A stretch of 10,441 nt of DNA from JBBCJT01 sp037190665. GTDB lineage: Bacteria; Pseudomonadota; Alphaproteobacteria; Acetobacterales; Acetobacteraceae. The stretch lies in assembly GCA_037190665.1 (NCBI GenBank), contig JBBCJT010000176.1, positions 1 to 10,441 on the forward strand, in the 5' to 3' direction. Shown one piece after another: positions 5,012 to 10,441 of the stretch. Positions within the stretch are counted from its first letter, which is position 1; the number at the start of each line of letters is the position of its first letter. The position numbers were made by a program, and so were the translations under genes. The notes below the pieces were generated by a model. That model searched no databases and had not been told where the DNA came from. It was given only the letters and a program-made list of their open reading frames with translations.

Positions 5012-7327
5012 AAGTTCGGCCTCTCCCAACCGCTGCGCCGCGTGGAGGACCCGCGGCTGCTGCTCGGCAACGGGCGCTACACCGACGACATCTCCGTGCC
5101 GGGGCAGTTCTACGGCGTGGTGCTGCGCAGCCCGCACGCCCATGCCCGCATCCAGGCCATCGACACCGCGGCCGCGCTCGCCCTGCCCGGCGTGCGGGCG
5201 GTCTACACCGGCGCCGACCTCGCCGCGGACGGGCTGGGGGAGATCCCCTGCGCCATCCCGATGAAGAACCGCGACGGATCGGACCGCACCGAGACGCCGC
5301 ATTTCGCGCTCACCACCGACACGGTGCGCCATGTCGGCGACCCGGTCGCCTTCATCGTCGCCGAGACCGCCAGGGCCGCGCGCGACGGAGCGGAGGCGGT
5401 GATGGTGGATTACGACATCCTGCCCTCCGTCACCGACCTCGCCACCGCGATGGATGCGGGCCAGCCGCTCGTCTGGCCGGAGGCGAAGAACAACGTCTGC
5501 TTCGACTGGTCGGTGGGCGACAAGGACAAGACCGACGCGCTGTTCGCCCAGGCCGCGCATGTCACGAAGCTGACGGTGGTGAACAACCGCGTCGTCGTGA
5601 ACAGCATGGAGGCGCGGGGCGCGCTCGCCGACTACGACACGGCGAGCGGCAAGTGGACGATCCACACCTGCACGCAGGGATCGTGGCTGGTGAAGGACTT
5701 CCTCGCCGACGCGATCTTCAAGCTGCCGAAGGACCGCTTCCGCGTCGTCACGCCGGATGTCGGCGGCGGCTTCGGGATGAAGCTGTTCCTGTATGCGGAG
5801 GTGGTGCTGGTCGCCTACGCCGCGCAGAAGCTCGGCAAGCCGGTGAAGTGGACATCGGACCGCGCGGAGGCCTTCGTCTCCGACACGCATGGCCGCGACA
5901 ACATCACCGTGGGCGAACTCGCGCTCGACAAGGACGGGAAGTTCCTCGCGATGCGCACGCGCAACGTCGCCGGCATGGGTGCGTATCTGTCCAACTTCGC
6001 GCCCTTCATCCCCACCGGCGCGGGCACCAAGGTGCTGGCGAGCGTCTACGGGTTCAAGTCGATCTACGCCAACGTGCTCGGCGTGCTGACCAACACCGTG
6101 CCGGTGGATGCCTATCGCGGCGCGGGGCGACCGGAGAGCAACTACCTCGTGGAACGGCTGATCGACGCGGCGGCGCGGGAGATCGGCGTGGATCGTGTCG
6201 AGCTGCGCAAGCGCAACATGGTCCCGTCCAGCGCCATGCCGCACACCTCGGCCATGGGTGTCACCTACGACAGCGGCGAGTTCGCGCACGTGCTGGACGC
6301 AGCACTCGCCAAGATCGACTGGGCCGGCTTCCCCGCGCGGCGGGCCGAGGCGGCCAAGCGCGGCCGTCGGCGCGGCATCGGCCTCGCCTACTACCTCGAA
6401 GCCACCGGCGGCGATTCGAAGGAACGCGCCGACATCCGCTTCACCGCGGACGGCCACGTCGATGTCTGGGTCGGCACGCAGAGCACCGGGCAGGGTCACG
6501 AGACCGCCTATGCGATGATGACCAACCACGAACTCGGCGTGCCGATGGACAAGATCCGCATCCGGCAGGGCGATTCGGATGAACTGCCCACCGGCGGCGG
6601 CACGGGCGGGGCGCGCAGCCTCTACTCCGAAGGTCAGGCGATCCTCGTGACCACCGCCTCGGTGATCGAGAAGGGCAAGCAGGCCGCATCCGAGGTGCTG
6701 GAGGCGGCGCCCGCGGATATCGAGTTCACCGCCGGGCGGTTCGCGATCGCCGGCACCGACCGCGGCATCGACATCCTCTCGCTCGCCGCCACACAGCTCC
6801 AGCGGGCCAGGCGCGGCGAGAGCGCCACGCTGCTCGACGCGCACGAGGTGGCGGAGATCAAGTTCCACACCTTCCCCAACGGCTGCCACATCGCCGAGGT
6901 GGAGGTCGATCCCGATACCGGCGTGGTGGAGACGAAGCGGTACGTGGTCTGCGACGACGTGGGCCACGCGATCAACCCGATGATCGTGCGCGGGCAGGTG
7001 CATGGCGGCGTGGTGCAGGGCATCGGGCAGGCCGTGTACGAGCGCACCGCCTATGATCCGGACTCCGGCCAGCTCCTGTCCGGATCGTTCATGGATTACG
7101 CGCTGCCGCGCGCGGACGATCTGCCGGATATCGAGGTGGAGCTGATCGAGGTGCCCTGCGGCACCAACCCGCTCGGCGTGAAGGGCGCGGGCGAGGCCGG
7201 CGCGGTCGGCAGCCCGCCGGCGGTGATCAACGCGGTGGTCGACGCGCTCGCCGAGGACGGCGTGACGCATGTGGACATGCCGGCCACGCCGGAAGCGGTG
7301 TGGAAGGCGTTGCGCAAGGCCGCCTGA
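5006..7327 (+). CDS. Molybdenum hydroxylase large subunit, CoxL form II / xanthine dehydrogenase family
   Basis: This 773-residue protein is the molybdopterin-cytosine-dinucleotide subunit of a CO dehydrogenase/xanthine oxidase-type enzyme. The N-terminal Ald_Xan_dh_C domain spans roughly 15-130 (RRVEDPRLLLGNGRYTDD at 11-28), with molybdenum-cofactor domains after it. Visible motifs are MEARG (201-205), GGGFGMK (253-259), AYRGAGR (369-375), QGHE (496-499) and GVKGAGEAG with the expected catalytic glutamate E730. AYRGAGR marks form II CoxL-like proteins. True aerobic CO dehydrogenases carry AYxCSFR, so CO oxidation should not be assumed, and an aldehyde or N-heterocycle hydroxylase is as likely. 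The usual MEPR motif reads MEAR here. The FAD and 2Fe-2S subunit genes that normally adjoin it are missing from the window: two TSUP genes precede it and an ECF operon follows. The ATG at 5006 has a good GGGGAAG ribosome site. Confidence 0.9.
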   Translation: MAKFGLSQPLRRVEDPRLLLGNGRYTDDISVPGQFYGVVLRSPHAHARIQAIDTAAALALPGVRAVYTGADLAADGLGEIPCAIPMKNRDGSDRTETPHFALTTDTVRHVGDPVAFIVAETARAARDGAEAVMVDYDILPSVTDLATAMDAGQPLVWPEAKNNVCFDWSVGDKDKTDALFAQAAHVTKLTVVNNRVVVNSMEARGALADYDTASGKWTIHTCTQGSWLVKDFLADAIFKLPKDRFRVVTPDVGGGFGMKLFLYAEVVLVAYAAQKLGKPVKWTSDRAEAFVSDTHGRDNITVGELALDKDGKFLAMRTRNVAGMGAYLSNFAPFIPTGAGTKVLASVYGFKSIYANVLGVLTNTVPVDAYRGAGRPESNYLVERLIDAAAREIGVDRVELRKRNMVPSSAMPHTSAMGVTYDSGEFAHVLDAALAKIDWAGFPARRAEAAKRGRRRGIGLAYYLEATGGDSKERADIRFTADGHVDVWVGTQSTGQGHETAYAMMTNHELGVPMDKIRIRQGDSDELPTGGGTGGARSLYSEGQAILVTTASVIEKGKQAASEVLEAAPADIEFTAGRFAIAGTDRGIDILSLAATQLQRARRGESATLLDAHEVAEIKFHTFPNGCHIAEVEVDPDTGVVETKRYVVCDDVGHAINPMIVRGQVHGGVVQGIGQAVYERTAYDPDSGQLLSGSFMDYALPRADDLPDIEVELIEVPCGTNPLGVKGAGEAGAVGSPPAVINAVVDALAEDGVTHVDMPATPEAVWKALRKAA

Positions 7328-7334
7328 GGAAACC

Positions 7335-7390
7335 CCCGCCGCCTCCTGCGGGGGCGGCGGGCCCCTTCTCCGTGCTGCCGCGGAGAAAAA
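7335..7390 (+). terminator. Probable terminator region after the CoxL-like gene
   Basis: CCCGCCGCC (7335-7343) pairs with GGCGGCGGG (7353-7361). An overlapping alternative pairs CCCCCGC (7333-7339) with GCGGGGG (7348-7354). A second stem, TTCTCCG (7366-7372) with CGGAGAA (7381-7387), comes directly before an A/T run, AAAAAATTT. Position and GC stems fit transcript termination before the next promoter, but the A-rich rather than T-rich tail makes a classic intrinsic terminator uncertain. Confidence 0.5.
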
Positions 7391-7404
7391 ATTTCATCGG
7401 CGCG

Positions 7405-7431
7405 TGTCGAATCCCGCGCTGCCCGTTCGTC
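7405..7431 (+). promoter_or_regulatory. ECF42-type sigma promoter for the DGPF/sigma operon
   Basis: TGTCGA (7405-7410) is separated by exactly 17 bases from CGTC (7428-7431). To my knowledge, ECF42 sigma factors recognise TGTCGA at -35 and CGA/TC at -10, upstream of DGPF genes. Here the pair sits 47 bases before the DGPF gene start, and the sigma gene is next in line. Transcription should start near 7438 with a leader of about 40 bases. This predicts autoregulation by the sigma factor encoded at 7961. Confidence 0.75.
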
Positions 7432-7465
7432 GTGGCAGCAGGAGGCCAGGACGGCCCTCCGGCAT

Positions 7466-7471
7466 GAGGAG
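7466..7471 (+). promoter_or_regulatory. Ribosome binding site of the DGPF gene
   Basis: GAGGAG lies seven bases before the ATG at 7479. It decides between that start and an in-frame ATG at 7464, which overlaps this site and has no equivalent motif of its own. Confidence 0.75.
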
Positions 7472-7478
7472 ACAGAGA

Positions 7479-7901
7479 ATGCGCGTGATGGTGATGGTCA
7501 AGGCCACGGCGGACAGCGAAGTCGGCGCGATGCCGACCACCGAGCTGGCCGAGGCGATGGGCAGGTATAACGAGGAACTGATCAAGGCCGGGATCATGCT
7601 GTCCGGCGAAGGCCTGCGGCCGTCGTCGCAGGGCAAGCGCATCGCCTTCGACGGCGCCAGCCGCACCGTGATCGACGGCCCCTTCACGGAAACCCGCGAA
7701 CTCGTCGCCGGCTACTGGCTGTGGGAGGTCCGGGACATGGACGAGGCCGTCGAGTGGGTGAAGCGCTGCCCCAATCCGATGCCGGGGCCGAGCGAGATCG
7801 AGATCCGCCCGGTCGTGGACATGGCCGATTTCGCCGAGGCGCTGACGCCCGAGGTCGCCGCGCTGCACGAGCGCAACCGCGACAGGCTCGAGCGCGGCTG
7901 A
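7479..7901 (+). CDS. YCII/DGPF domain protein, partner of the ECF42 sigma factor
   Basis: This 140-residue cytoplasmic protein is of the YCII-related DGPF family. It carries the name-giving motif in VIDGPFTETRELVAGYW (64-80, DGPF at 66-69), an LSGEGLRPS segment (41-49), and the typical ending EIRPVVDMADF (108-118). The fold is a small ferredoxin-like alpha/beta domain. The family's chemistry is unsettled, and DGPF proteins are mainly known as genes beside, and targets of, ECF42 sigma factors, as here. The sigma gene follows after 59 bp in the same orientation, and a matching ECF42 promoter lies upstream. The ATG at 7479 is chosen for its GAGGAG site. Length is normal. It is probably produced together with the sigma factor as part of an inducible response, and the inducer is unknown. 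Confidence 0.9.
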   Translation: MRVMVMVKATADSEVGAMPTTELAEAMGRYNEELIKAGIMLSGEGLRPSSQGKRIAFDGASRTVIDGPFTETRELVAGYWLWEVRDMDEAVEWVKRCPNPMPGPSEIEIRPVVDMADFAEALTPEVAALHERNRDRLERG

Positions 7902-7960
7902 CGCAGCCCGGCCGGTCCCGGGTCTTGTCAGGACAGGCCGCACGTCCCTAGTCCGCAGGC

Positions 7961-9223
7961 GTGGCTGCGAGCGGCATCCAGCGGACGATCGAGACGGTCT
8001 TCCGGATCGAGCGGGCCAGGCTCATCGCGGGTCTGGCCCGCATGGTGCGCGACGTCGGCCGGGCCGAGGAACTGGCGCAGGACGCGCTGGTCACCGCGCT
8101 GACCGAATGGCCCGCGACCGGCGTTCCGCACAATCCCGGCGCGTGGCTGATGGCGGCCGCGAAGCGCCGCGCCATCGACACCATGCGCCGCGACCGGATG
8201 CGCGACCGCAAGCATGCGGAGATCGCGCGCGAACTGGAAACGGAGGGCGACACCACCGTCGAGGCGCGGGACGCCGCGATGGACGACGACATCGGCGATC
8301 CCCTGCTCGGGCTGATCTTCACCGCCTGCCATCCGGTGCTGCCGCGCGAGGCTCGGGCCGCGCTCACGCTCCGGCTCGTCGGCGGGCTCACCACCGCGGA
8401 AATCGCACGCGCGTTCCTGTCCGGCGAGTCGACGATCGCCCAGCGCATCGTCCGCGCCAAAAGGACCATCGCCGGCGCCGGCCTCGCCTTCGAGGTGCCA
8501 CGCGGGCCCGAACGCGCGCCCCGCCTCGCCTCGGTGCTGGAGGTGATCTACCTGATCTTCAACGAAGGCTATGCCGCGACCGCAGGCGAGGATCTGGTCC
8601 GCCCCGCGCTGTGCGCGGAAGCGCAGCGGCTCGGGCGCATCCTGGCCGGGCTCGCGCCGGAGGAGCCGGAGGTCTTCGGTCTGCTCGCGCTGATGGAGAT
8701 ACAGGCCTCCCGGCTTGCCGCGCGGCAGGGACCGGACGGCGGCTTCATCCCGATCACCGCGCAGAACCGCGCGCGATGGGACCAGACGCTGATCCGCCGC
8801 GGCCTTGCCGCGCTGGGACGGGCGGAGGCGCTGGGTGGCGTCGACGGTCCCTATGCGCTGCAGGGCGCGCTCGCCGCCTGCCACGCGCGCGCCGCGCGGG
8901 CGGAGGACACGGACTGGACGCGGATCGCGGGACTCTACGACCGGCTCGAAGGGGCGATGCCGTCGCCGGTGATCACCCTCAACCGCGCCGTCGCCCACAG
9001 CATGGCCCATGGTCCGGCGGCCGGCCTCGCCCTGCTCGACACGATCGCTGGGGCCGAGGCACTCGCGAACTACGCGCCGCTGCCCGCGGCCCGGGCGGAC
9101 TTCCTGTTCCGTCTGGGGCGGCTTGCCGAGGCGCGCGAGGCGTTCCTCCGCGCCGCCCAAGTCACGCGCAATATGCGGGAGAAGGAGTGGTTCCTGGCCC
9201 GTGCCGCCGCCTGCGGGACGTAG
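7961..9223 (+). CDS. ECF42-group RNA polymerase sigma factor with C-terminal extension
   Basis: This 420-residue protein joins a short ECF sigma factor to a large C-terminal domain. Sigma region 2 spans about 10-82 and includes AEELAQDALVTALTEW (35-50) and AWLMAAAKRRAIDTMRR (61-77), a promoter-melting and -10 segment. Region 4 spans about 118-170, with GLTTAEIARAFLSGESTIAQ (142-161) as the -35 helix-turn-helix. Residues 185-290 form the DUF6596-type region (VIYLIFNEGY at 195-204), and the rest is a helical, TPR-like part ending in LGRLAEAREAFLRA. No anti-sigma gene is present, as is usual for ECF42, where the C-terminal domain is thought to control activity. The start is GTG 7961, which begins the conserved region closely but has only a weak upstream GGC-rich site. 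Paired DGPF gene and promoter support the group assignment. Gene order suggests that it also drives the two genes downstream. Confidence 0.93.
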   Translation: MAASGIQRTIETVFRIERARLIAGLARMVRDVGRAEELAQDALVTALTEWPATGVPHNPGAWLMAAAKRRAIDTMRRDRMRDRKHAEIARELETEGDTTVEARDAAMDDDIGDPLLGLIFTACHPVLPREARAALTLRLVGGLTTAEIARAFLSGESTIAQRIVRAKRTIAGAGLAFEVPRGPERAPRLASVLEVIYLIFNEGYAATAGEDLVRPALCAEAQRLGRILAGLAPEEPEVFGLLALMEIQASRLAARQGPDGGFIPITAQNRARWDQTLIRRGLAALGRAEALGGVDGPYALQGALAACHARAARAEDTDWTRIAGLYDRLEGAMPSPVITLNRAVAHSMAHGPAAGLALLDTIAGAEALANYAPLPAARADFLFRLGRLAEAREAFLRAAQVTRNMREKEWFLARAAACGT

Positions 9224-9263
9224 AGCCGGAACCTCCCGCGCCGCACGCTGTTGGAACCCGAGC

Positions 9264-9271
9264 AGGTGGAG
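9264..9271 (+). promoter_or_regulatory. Ribosome binding site of the cysteine-rich protein gene
   Basis: AGGTGGAG lies eight bases before the ATG at 9280, a strong site that supports this small gene as real and fixes its start. Confidence 0.65.
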
Positions 9272-9279
9272 TGCGGGCC

Positions 9280-9510
9280 ATGAAGTGCGACGTTTGCGGC
9301 AACGACTACGACAAGGCCTTCCAGGTCATGGCGTCCGGCAGGACCATGACCTTCGACAGCTTCGAATGCGCGATCCAGGCGATGGCGCCCGTGTGCCCCC
9401 ACTGCAAGTGCCGGATCATCGGCCATGGCGTGGAGGCGGACGGGGAGATCTTCTGCTGCGCCCACTGCTCGCGGCACGCCGGGAAGAAGGAACTGCGGGA
9501 TCGCGCATAG
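9280..9510 (+). CDS. Small cysteine-rich zinc-binding protein, metallothionein-like C-terminal half
   Basis: This 76-residue cytoplasmic protein has nine cysteines (3, 6, 30, 39, 42, 44, 59, 60, 63) and four histidines in its second half (41, 49, 62, 66). The first half, CDVC (3-6) through TFDSFEC (24-30), looks like a zinc-ribbon or YHS-like treble-clef piece. The second half, CPHCKC (39-44), then DGEIFCCAHC (54-63), follows the pattern of bacterial metallothioneins of the SmtA type: CPxCxC, a short loop, DGxxYCxxxC. It probably binds one or two zinc ions and may store or buffer metal. It lies 56 bp after the sigma gene on the same strand, with a good ribosome site, so it is a candidate member of the ECF42 operon. 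I recognise the pattern but know no assigned function for this exact protein. A redox or metal-stress role would be inference. Confidence 0.8.
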   Translation: MKCDVCGNDYDKAFQVMASGRTMTFDSFECAIQAMAPVCPHCKCRIIGHGVEADGEIFCCAHCSRHAGKKELRDRA

Positions 9511-9542
9511 GCTGAGCGAGGCGAGGATGGGGAGCCGGTCCC

Positions 9543-10127
9543 GTGACCCAGCCCATCACCGATCCCACGATCCTCGTCCTGCTCTACTTCGTGCTTCCGC
9601 TGTGGCTGGTCGCGGGCTTCGCTGACTGGCTCTGCCATCGCGCGACATCCATCGAAAGCACGGGCGGGGCGAAGGAATCGCTTCTGCATCTGCTGATGCT
9701 CGCGCAGGTGGGCATTCCGCTGACGGCCGCGCTCGTTCTCGACATCAACGCGCTCGTCATCCTTCTCATGCTGGTCGCCTTCGTCACGCACGAGGCCACG
9801 GCGATGTGGGATGTGCGGTACGCCACCGGCGTCCGCGAGGTCACGCCCGTCGAGCAGCACGTCCACAGCTTCCTGGAGATCATTCCGCTCGCCAGCATCC
9901 TGCTCGTGATCTCCCGCCACTGGGACCAGTTCCTCGCCCTGTTCGGTGCGGGCGACGCGGAGGCGCGGTTCGGTCTTGCCTGGAAATATCAGCCGCTGCC
10001 GCTGTGGTATCTCGCCAGCATCTTCGGCGGCGTCCTGCTGTTCGCCGTCCTCCCCTACGCCGAGGAATTGTGGCGCGGCATACGCCATGCCCGGGCCGCC
10101 AGACGCAACGCCCTCCGGTCGATCTGA
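9543..10127 (+). CDS. Membrane protein of unknown function with His/acidic residue array
   Basis: This 194-residue integral membrane protein has about five predicted helices (roughly 9-30, 47-66, 68-86, 109-124 and 153-172). I do not recognise the family with certainty. Polar residues unusual for membrane helices cluster at their ends: D28-x3-H32-R33, E45-x3-H49, H83-E84 followed by D90, and E104-Q-H106-V-H108 with E112. Several His and acidic residues brought together by a helical bundle suggest a metal site, for instance a di-iron or haem-type centre, but this is inference. The GTG at 9543 is chosen since GGGGAG lies about nine bases before it. A nearby ATG at 9527 is out of frame. The gene follows the cysteine-rich metal-binding protein by 32 bp and is the last gene before a hairpin, so it may belong to the ECF42-controlled unit. 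Confidence 0.8.
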   Translation: MTQPITDPTILVLLYFVLPLWLVAGFADWLCHRATSIESTGGAKESLLHLLMLAQVGIPLTAALVLDINALVILLMLVAFVTHEATAMWDVRYATGVREVTPVEQHVHSFLEIIPLASILLVISRHWDQFLALFGAGDAEARFGLAWKYQPLPLWYLASIFGGVLLFAVLPYAEELWRGIRHARAARRNALRSI

Positions 10128-10136
10128 TGCGCGCGG

Positions 10137-10168
10137 CTCGCCCTCTCCCGCTTGCGGGAAAGGGCGAG
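10137..10168. terminator. 15-bp hairpin between convergent genes, likely bidirectional terminator or dispersed repeat
   Basis: Bases 10137-10151 (CTCGCCCTCTCCCGC) pair with 10154-10168 (GCGGGAAAGGGCGAG) at 14 of 15 positions around a TT loop. It lies 10 bases past the stop of the plus-strand membrane protein and 28 bases before the end of the minus-strand NIPSNAP gene, so it could end transcripts from both sides. No T-run follows on either strand. A very similar CCCTCTCCCGC/GCGGGAGAGGG hairpin is a widespread dispersed element in proteobacterial genomes. Confidence 0.65.
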
Positions 10169-10196
10169 GAGAGAGGTCGCCGGTTGCGCCGACCTG

Positions 10197-10441
10197 TCAG
10201 GAAGCGGGCGGCGTCCAGAACGGTGCGGGGCGCAGGATGCGATTTTCCATGTGCGAGAGCAGGCCAAGCTCGGCGGCCTTCTTGAGGTATTCGCCCCAGG
10301 CCGGATCGGCCGCCATCGCGTTGCGCCGCGCCTCGCGGTCCGCCTGGCTGTCATAGGCCCACATATGGACCACCTGGTTGAGCTGGCCCTCGACCGTCAC
10401 GTACCAGCCCATGCAGCGGCCGAGATACTTCTGCTGCAGCG
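10197..10441 (-). CDS. NIPSNAP family protein, C-terminal part (start beyond the window)
   Basis: Only the last 80 or so codons are present, since the frame runs off the right edge and continues upstream of the ATG at 10412 (the preceding residues are LQQKYLGRC). The visible part matches the NIPSNAP domain: GQLNQVVHMWAYDSQADR is the family's central strand-and-loop motif, followed by DPAWGEYLKKA, a helix, and the short end HMENRILRPAPFW. The fold is a dimeric ferredoxin-like alpha/beta barrel and the biochemical role of bacterial members is mostly unknown. It is transcribed toward the plus-strand operon and separated from it by a hairpin, so it belongs to a different unit. Full bacterial NIPSNAP proteins have about 100-110 or 210 residues. 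Confidence 0.85.
   Translation of the reverse strand, partial: LQQKYLGRCMGWYVTVEGQLNQVVHMWAYDSQADREARRNAMAADPAWGEYLKKAAELGLLSHMENRILRPAPFWTPPAS

Noticed and set aside
6196..6222. TGTCGA inside the CoxL-like gene
   Set aside because: No CGTC or CGAC follows at the required distance, so it is a coding coincidence.
4976..7270. A 764-codon minus-strand frame opposite the CoxL-like gene
   Set aside because: It mirrors a gene with all family motifs and shows only His/Arg/Gly-rich shadow composition.
5006..7327. Calling the enzyme an aerobic CO dehydrogenase (CoxL form I)
   Set aside because: The active-site loop reads AYRGAGR, not AYxCSFR, and no CoxS or CoxM gene accompanies it.
7926..7946. Possible second ECF42-like promoter (TGTCAG...CGTC) just before the sigma gene
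   Set aside because: The -35 box is imperfect and the spacing is 11 bases instead of 17.
8107..9510. A 467-codon plus-strand frame running from the sigma gene into the cysteine-rich protein
   Set aside because: Its first part is an out-of-frame shadow of the sigma factor. Only the last 76 codons, with their own ribosome site at 9264, are a gene.

Overview
The window is very GC-rich, with strong third-position G/C bias that opens long antisense reading frames. The gene types (solute-binding protein 5, M20 deacylase, TSUP carriers, a CoxL-like enzyme, an ECF42 sigma factor, NIPSNAP) and the short GC hairpin repeats fit a soil or water alphaproteobacterium, most likely an Acetobacteraceae relative such as Roseomonas. 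That placement is inference from style and gene content. No marker gene is present.

Left block (1-3016, minus strand). A two-gene operon runs right to left: a secreted family 5 substrate-binding protein for peptide-type ABC import (start 3016), then, 27 bp on, an M20 ArgE/DapE-type deacylase (1432-146). It looks like uptake followed by cleavage of an amide-bonded compound. The permease and ATPase genes are not in the window. A cluster of hairpins lies just past the last stop codon.

Central block (3017-7327, plus strand). Two adjacent TSUP (TauE/SafE-type) membrane carriers of 246 residues each, about 74% identical without gaps, precede a 773-residue molybdenum hydroxylase large subunit of the CoxL form II type (AYRGAGR loop). 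A related leader ending in ATGGCA occurs three times: before each TSUP gene and before the CoxL-like gene, where its ATG is the true start. Before the TSUP genes the same ATG opens a reading frame of only 26 or 22 codons, which stops one base before the TTG or GTG start of the carrier. The first short frame still aligns in register with the CoxL-like N-terminus. This looks like a decayed tandem duplication that left either relics or short coupled leader peptides. It is the most unusual structure in the window.

Right block (7405-10127, plus strand). An ECF42-type promoter (TGTCGA, 17 bp, CGTC) precedes a DGPF/YCII protein, an ECF42 sigma factor with a long C-terminal extension, a 76-residue cysteine-rich metallothionein-like protein and a 194-residue membrane protein with conserved-looking His and acidic residues. 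Gaps are 59, 56 and 32 bp, so one autoregulated unit is plausible. A 15-bp hairpin then separates this block from a convergent, truncated NIPSNAP gene at the right edge.

No tRNA, rRNA, CRISPR array or insertion sequence was seen. The longest stretch without a protein gene is 3017-3293, described below.
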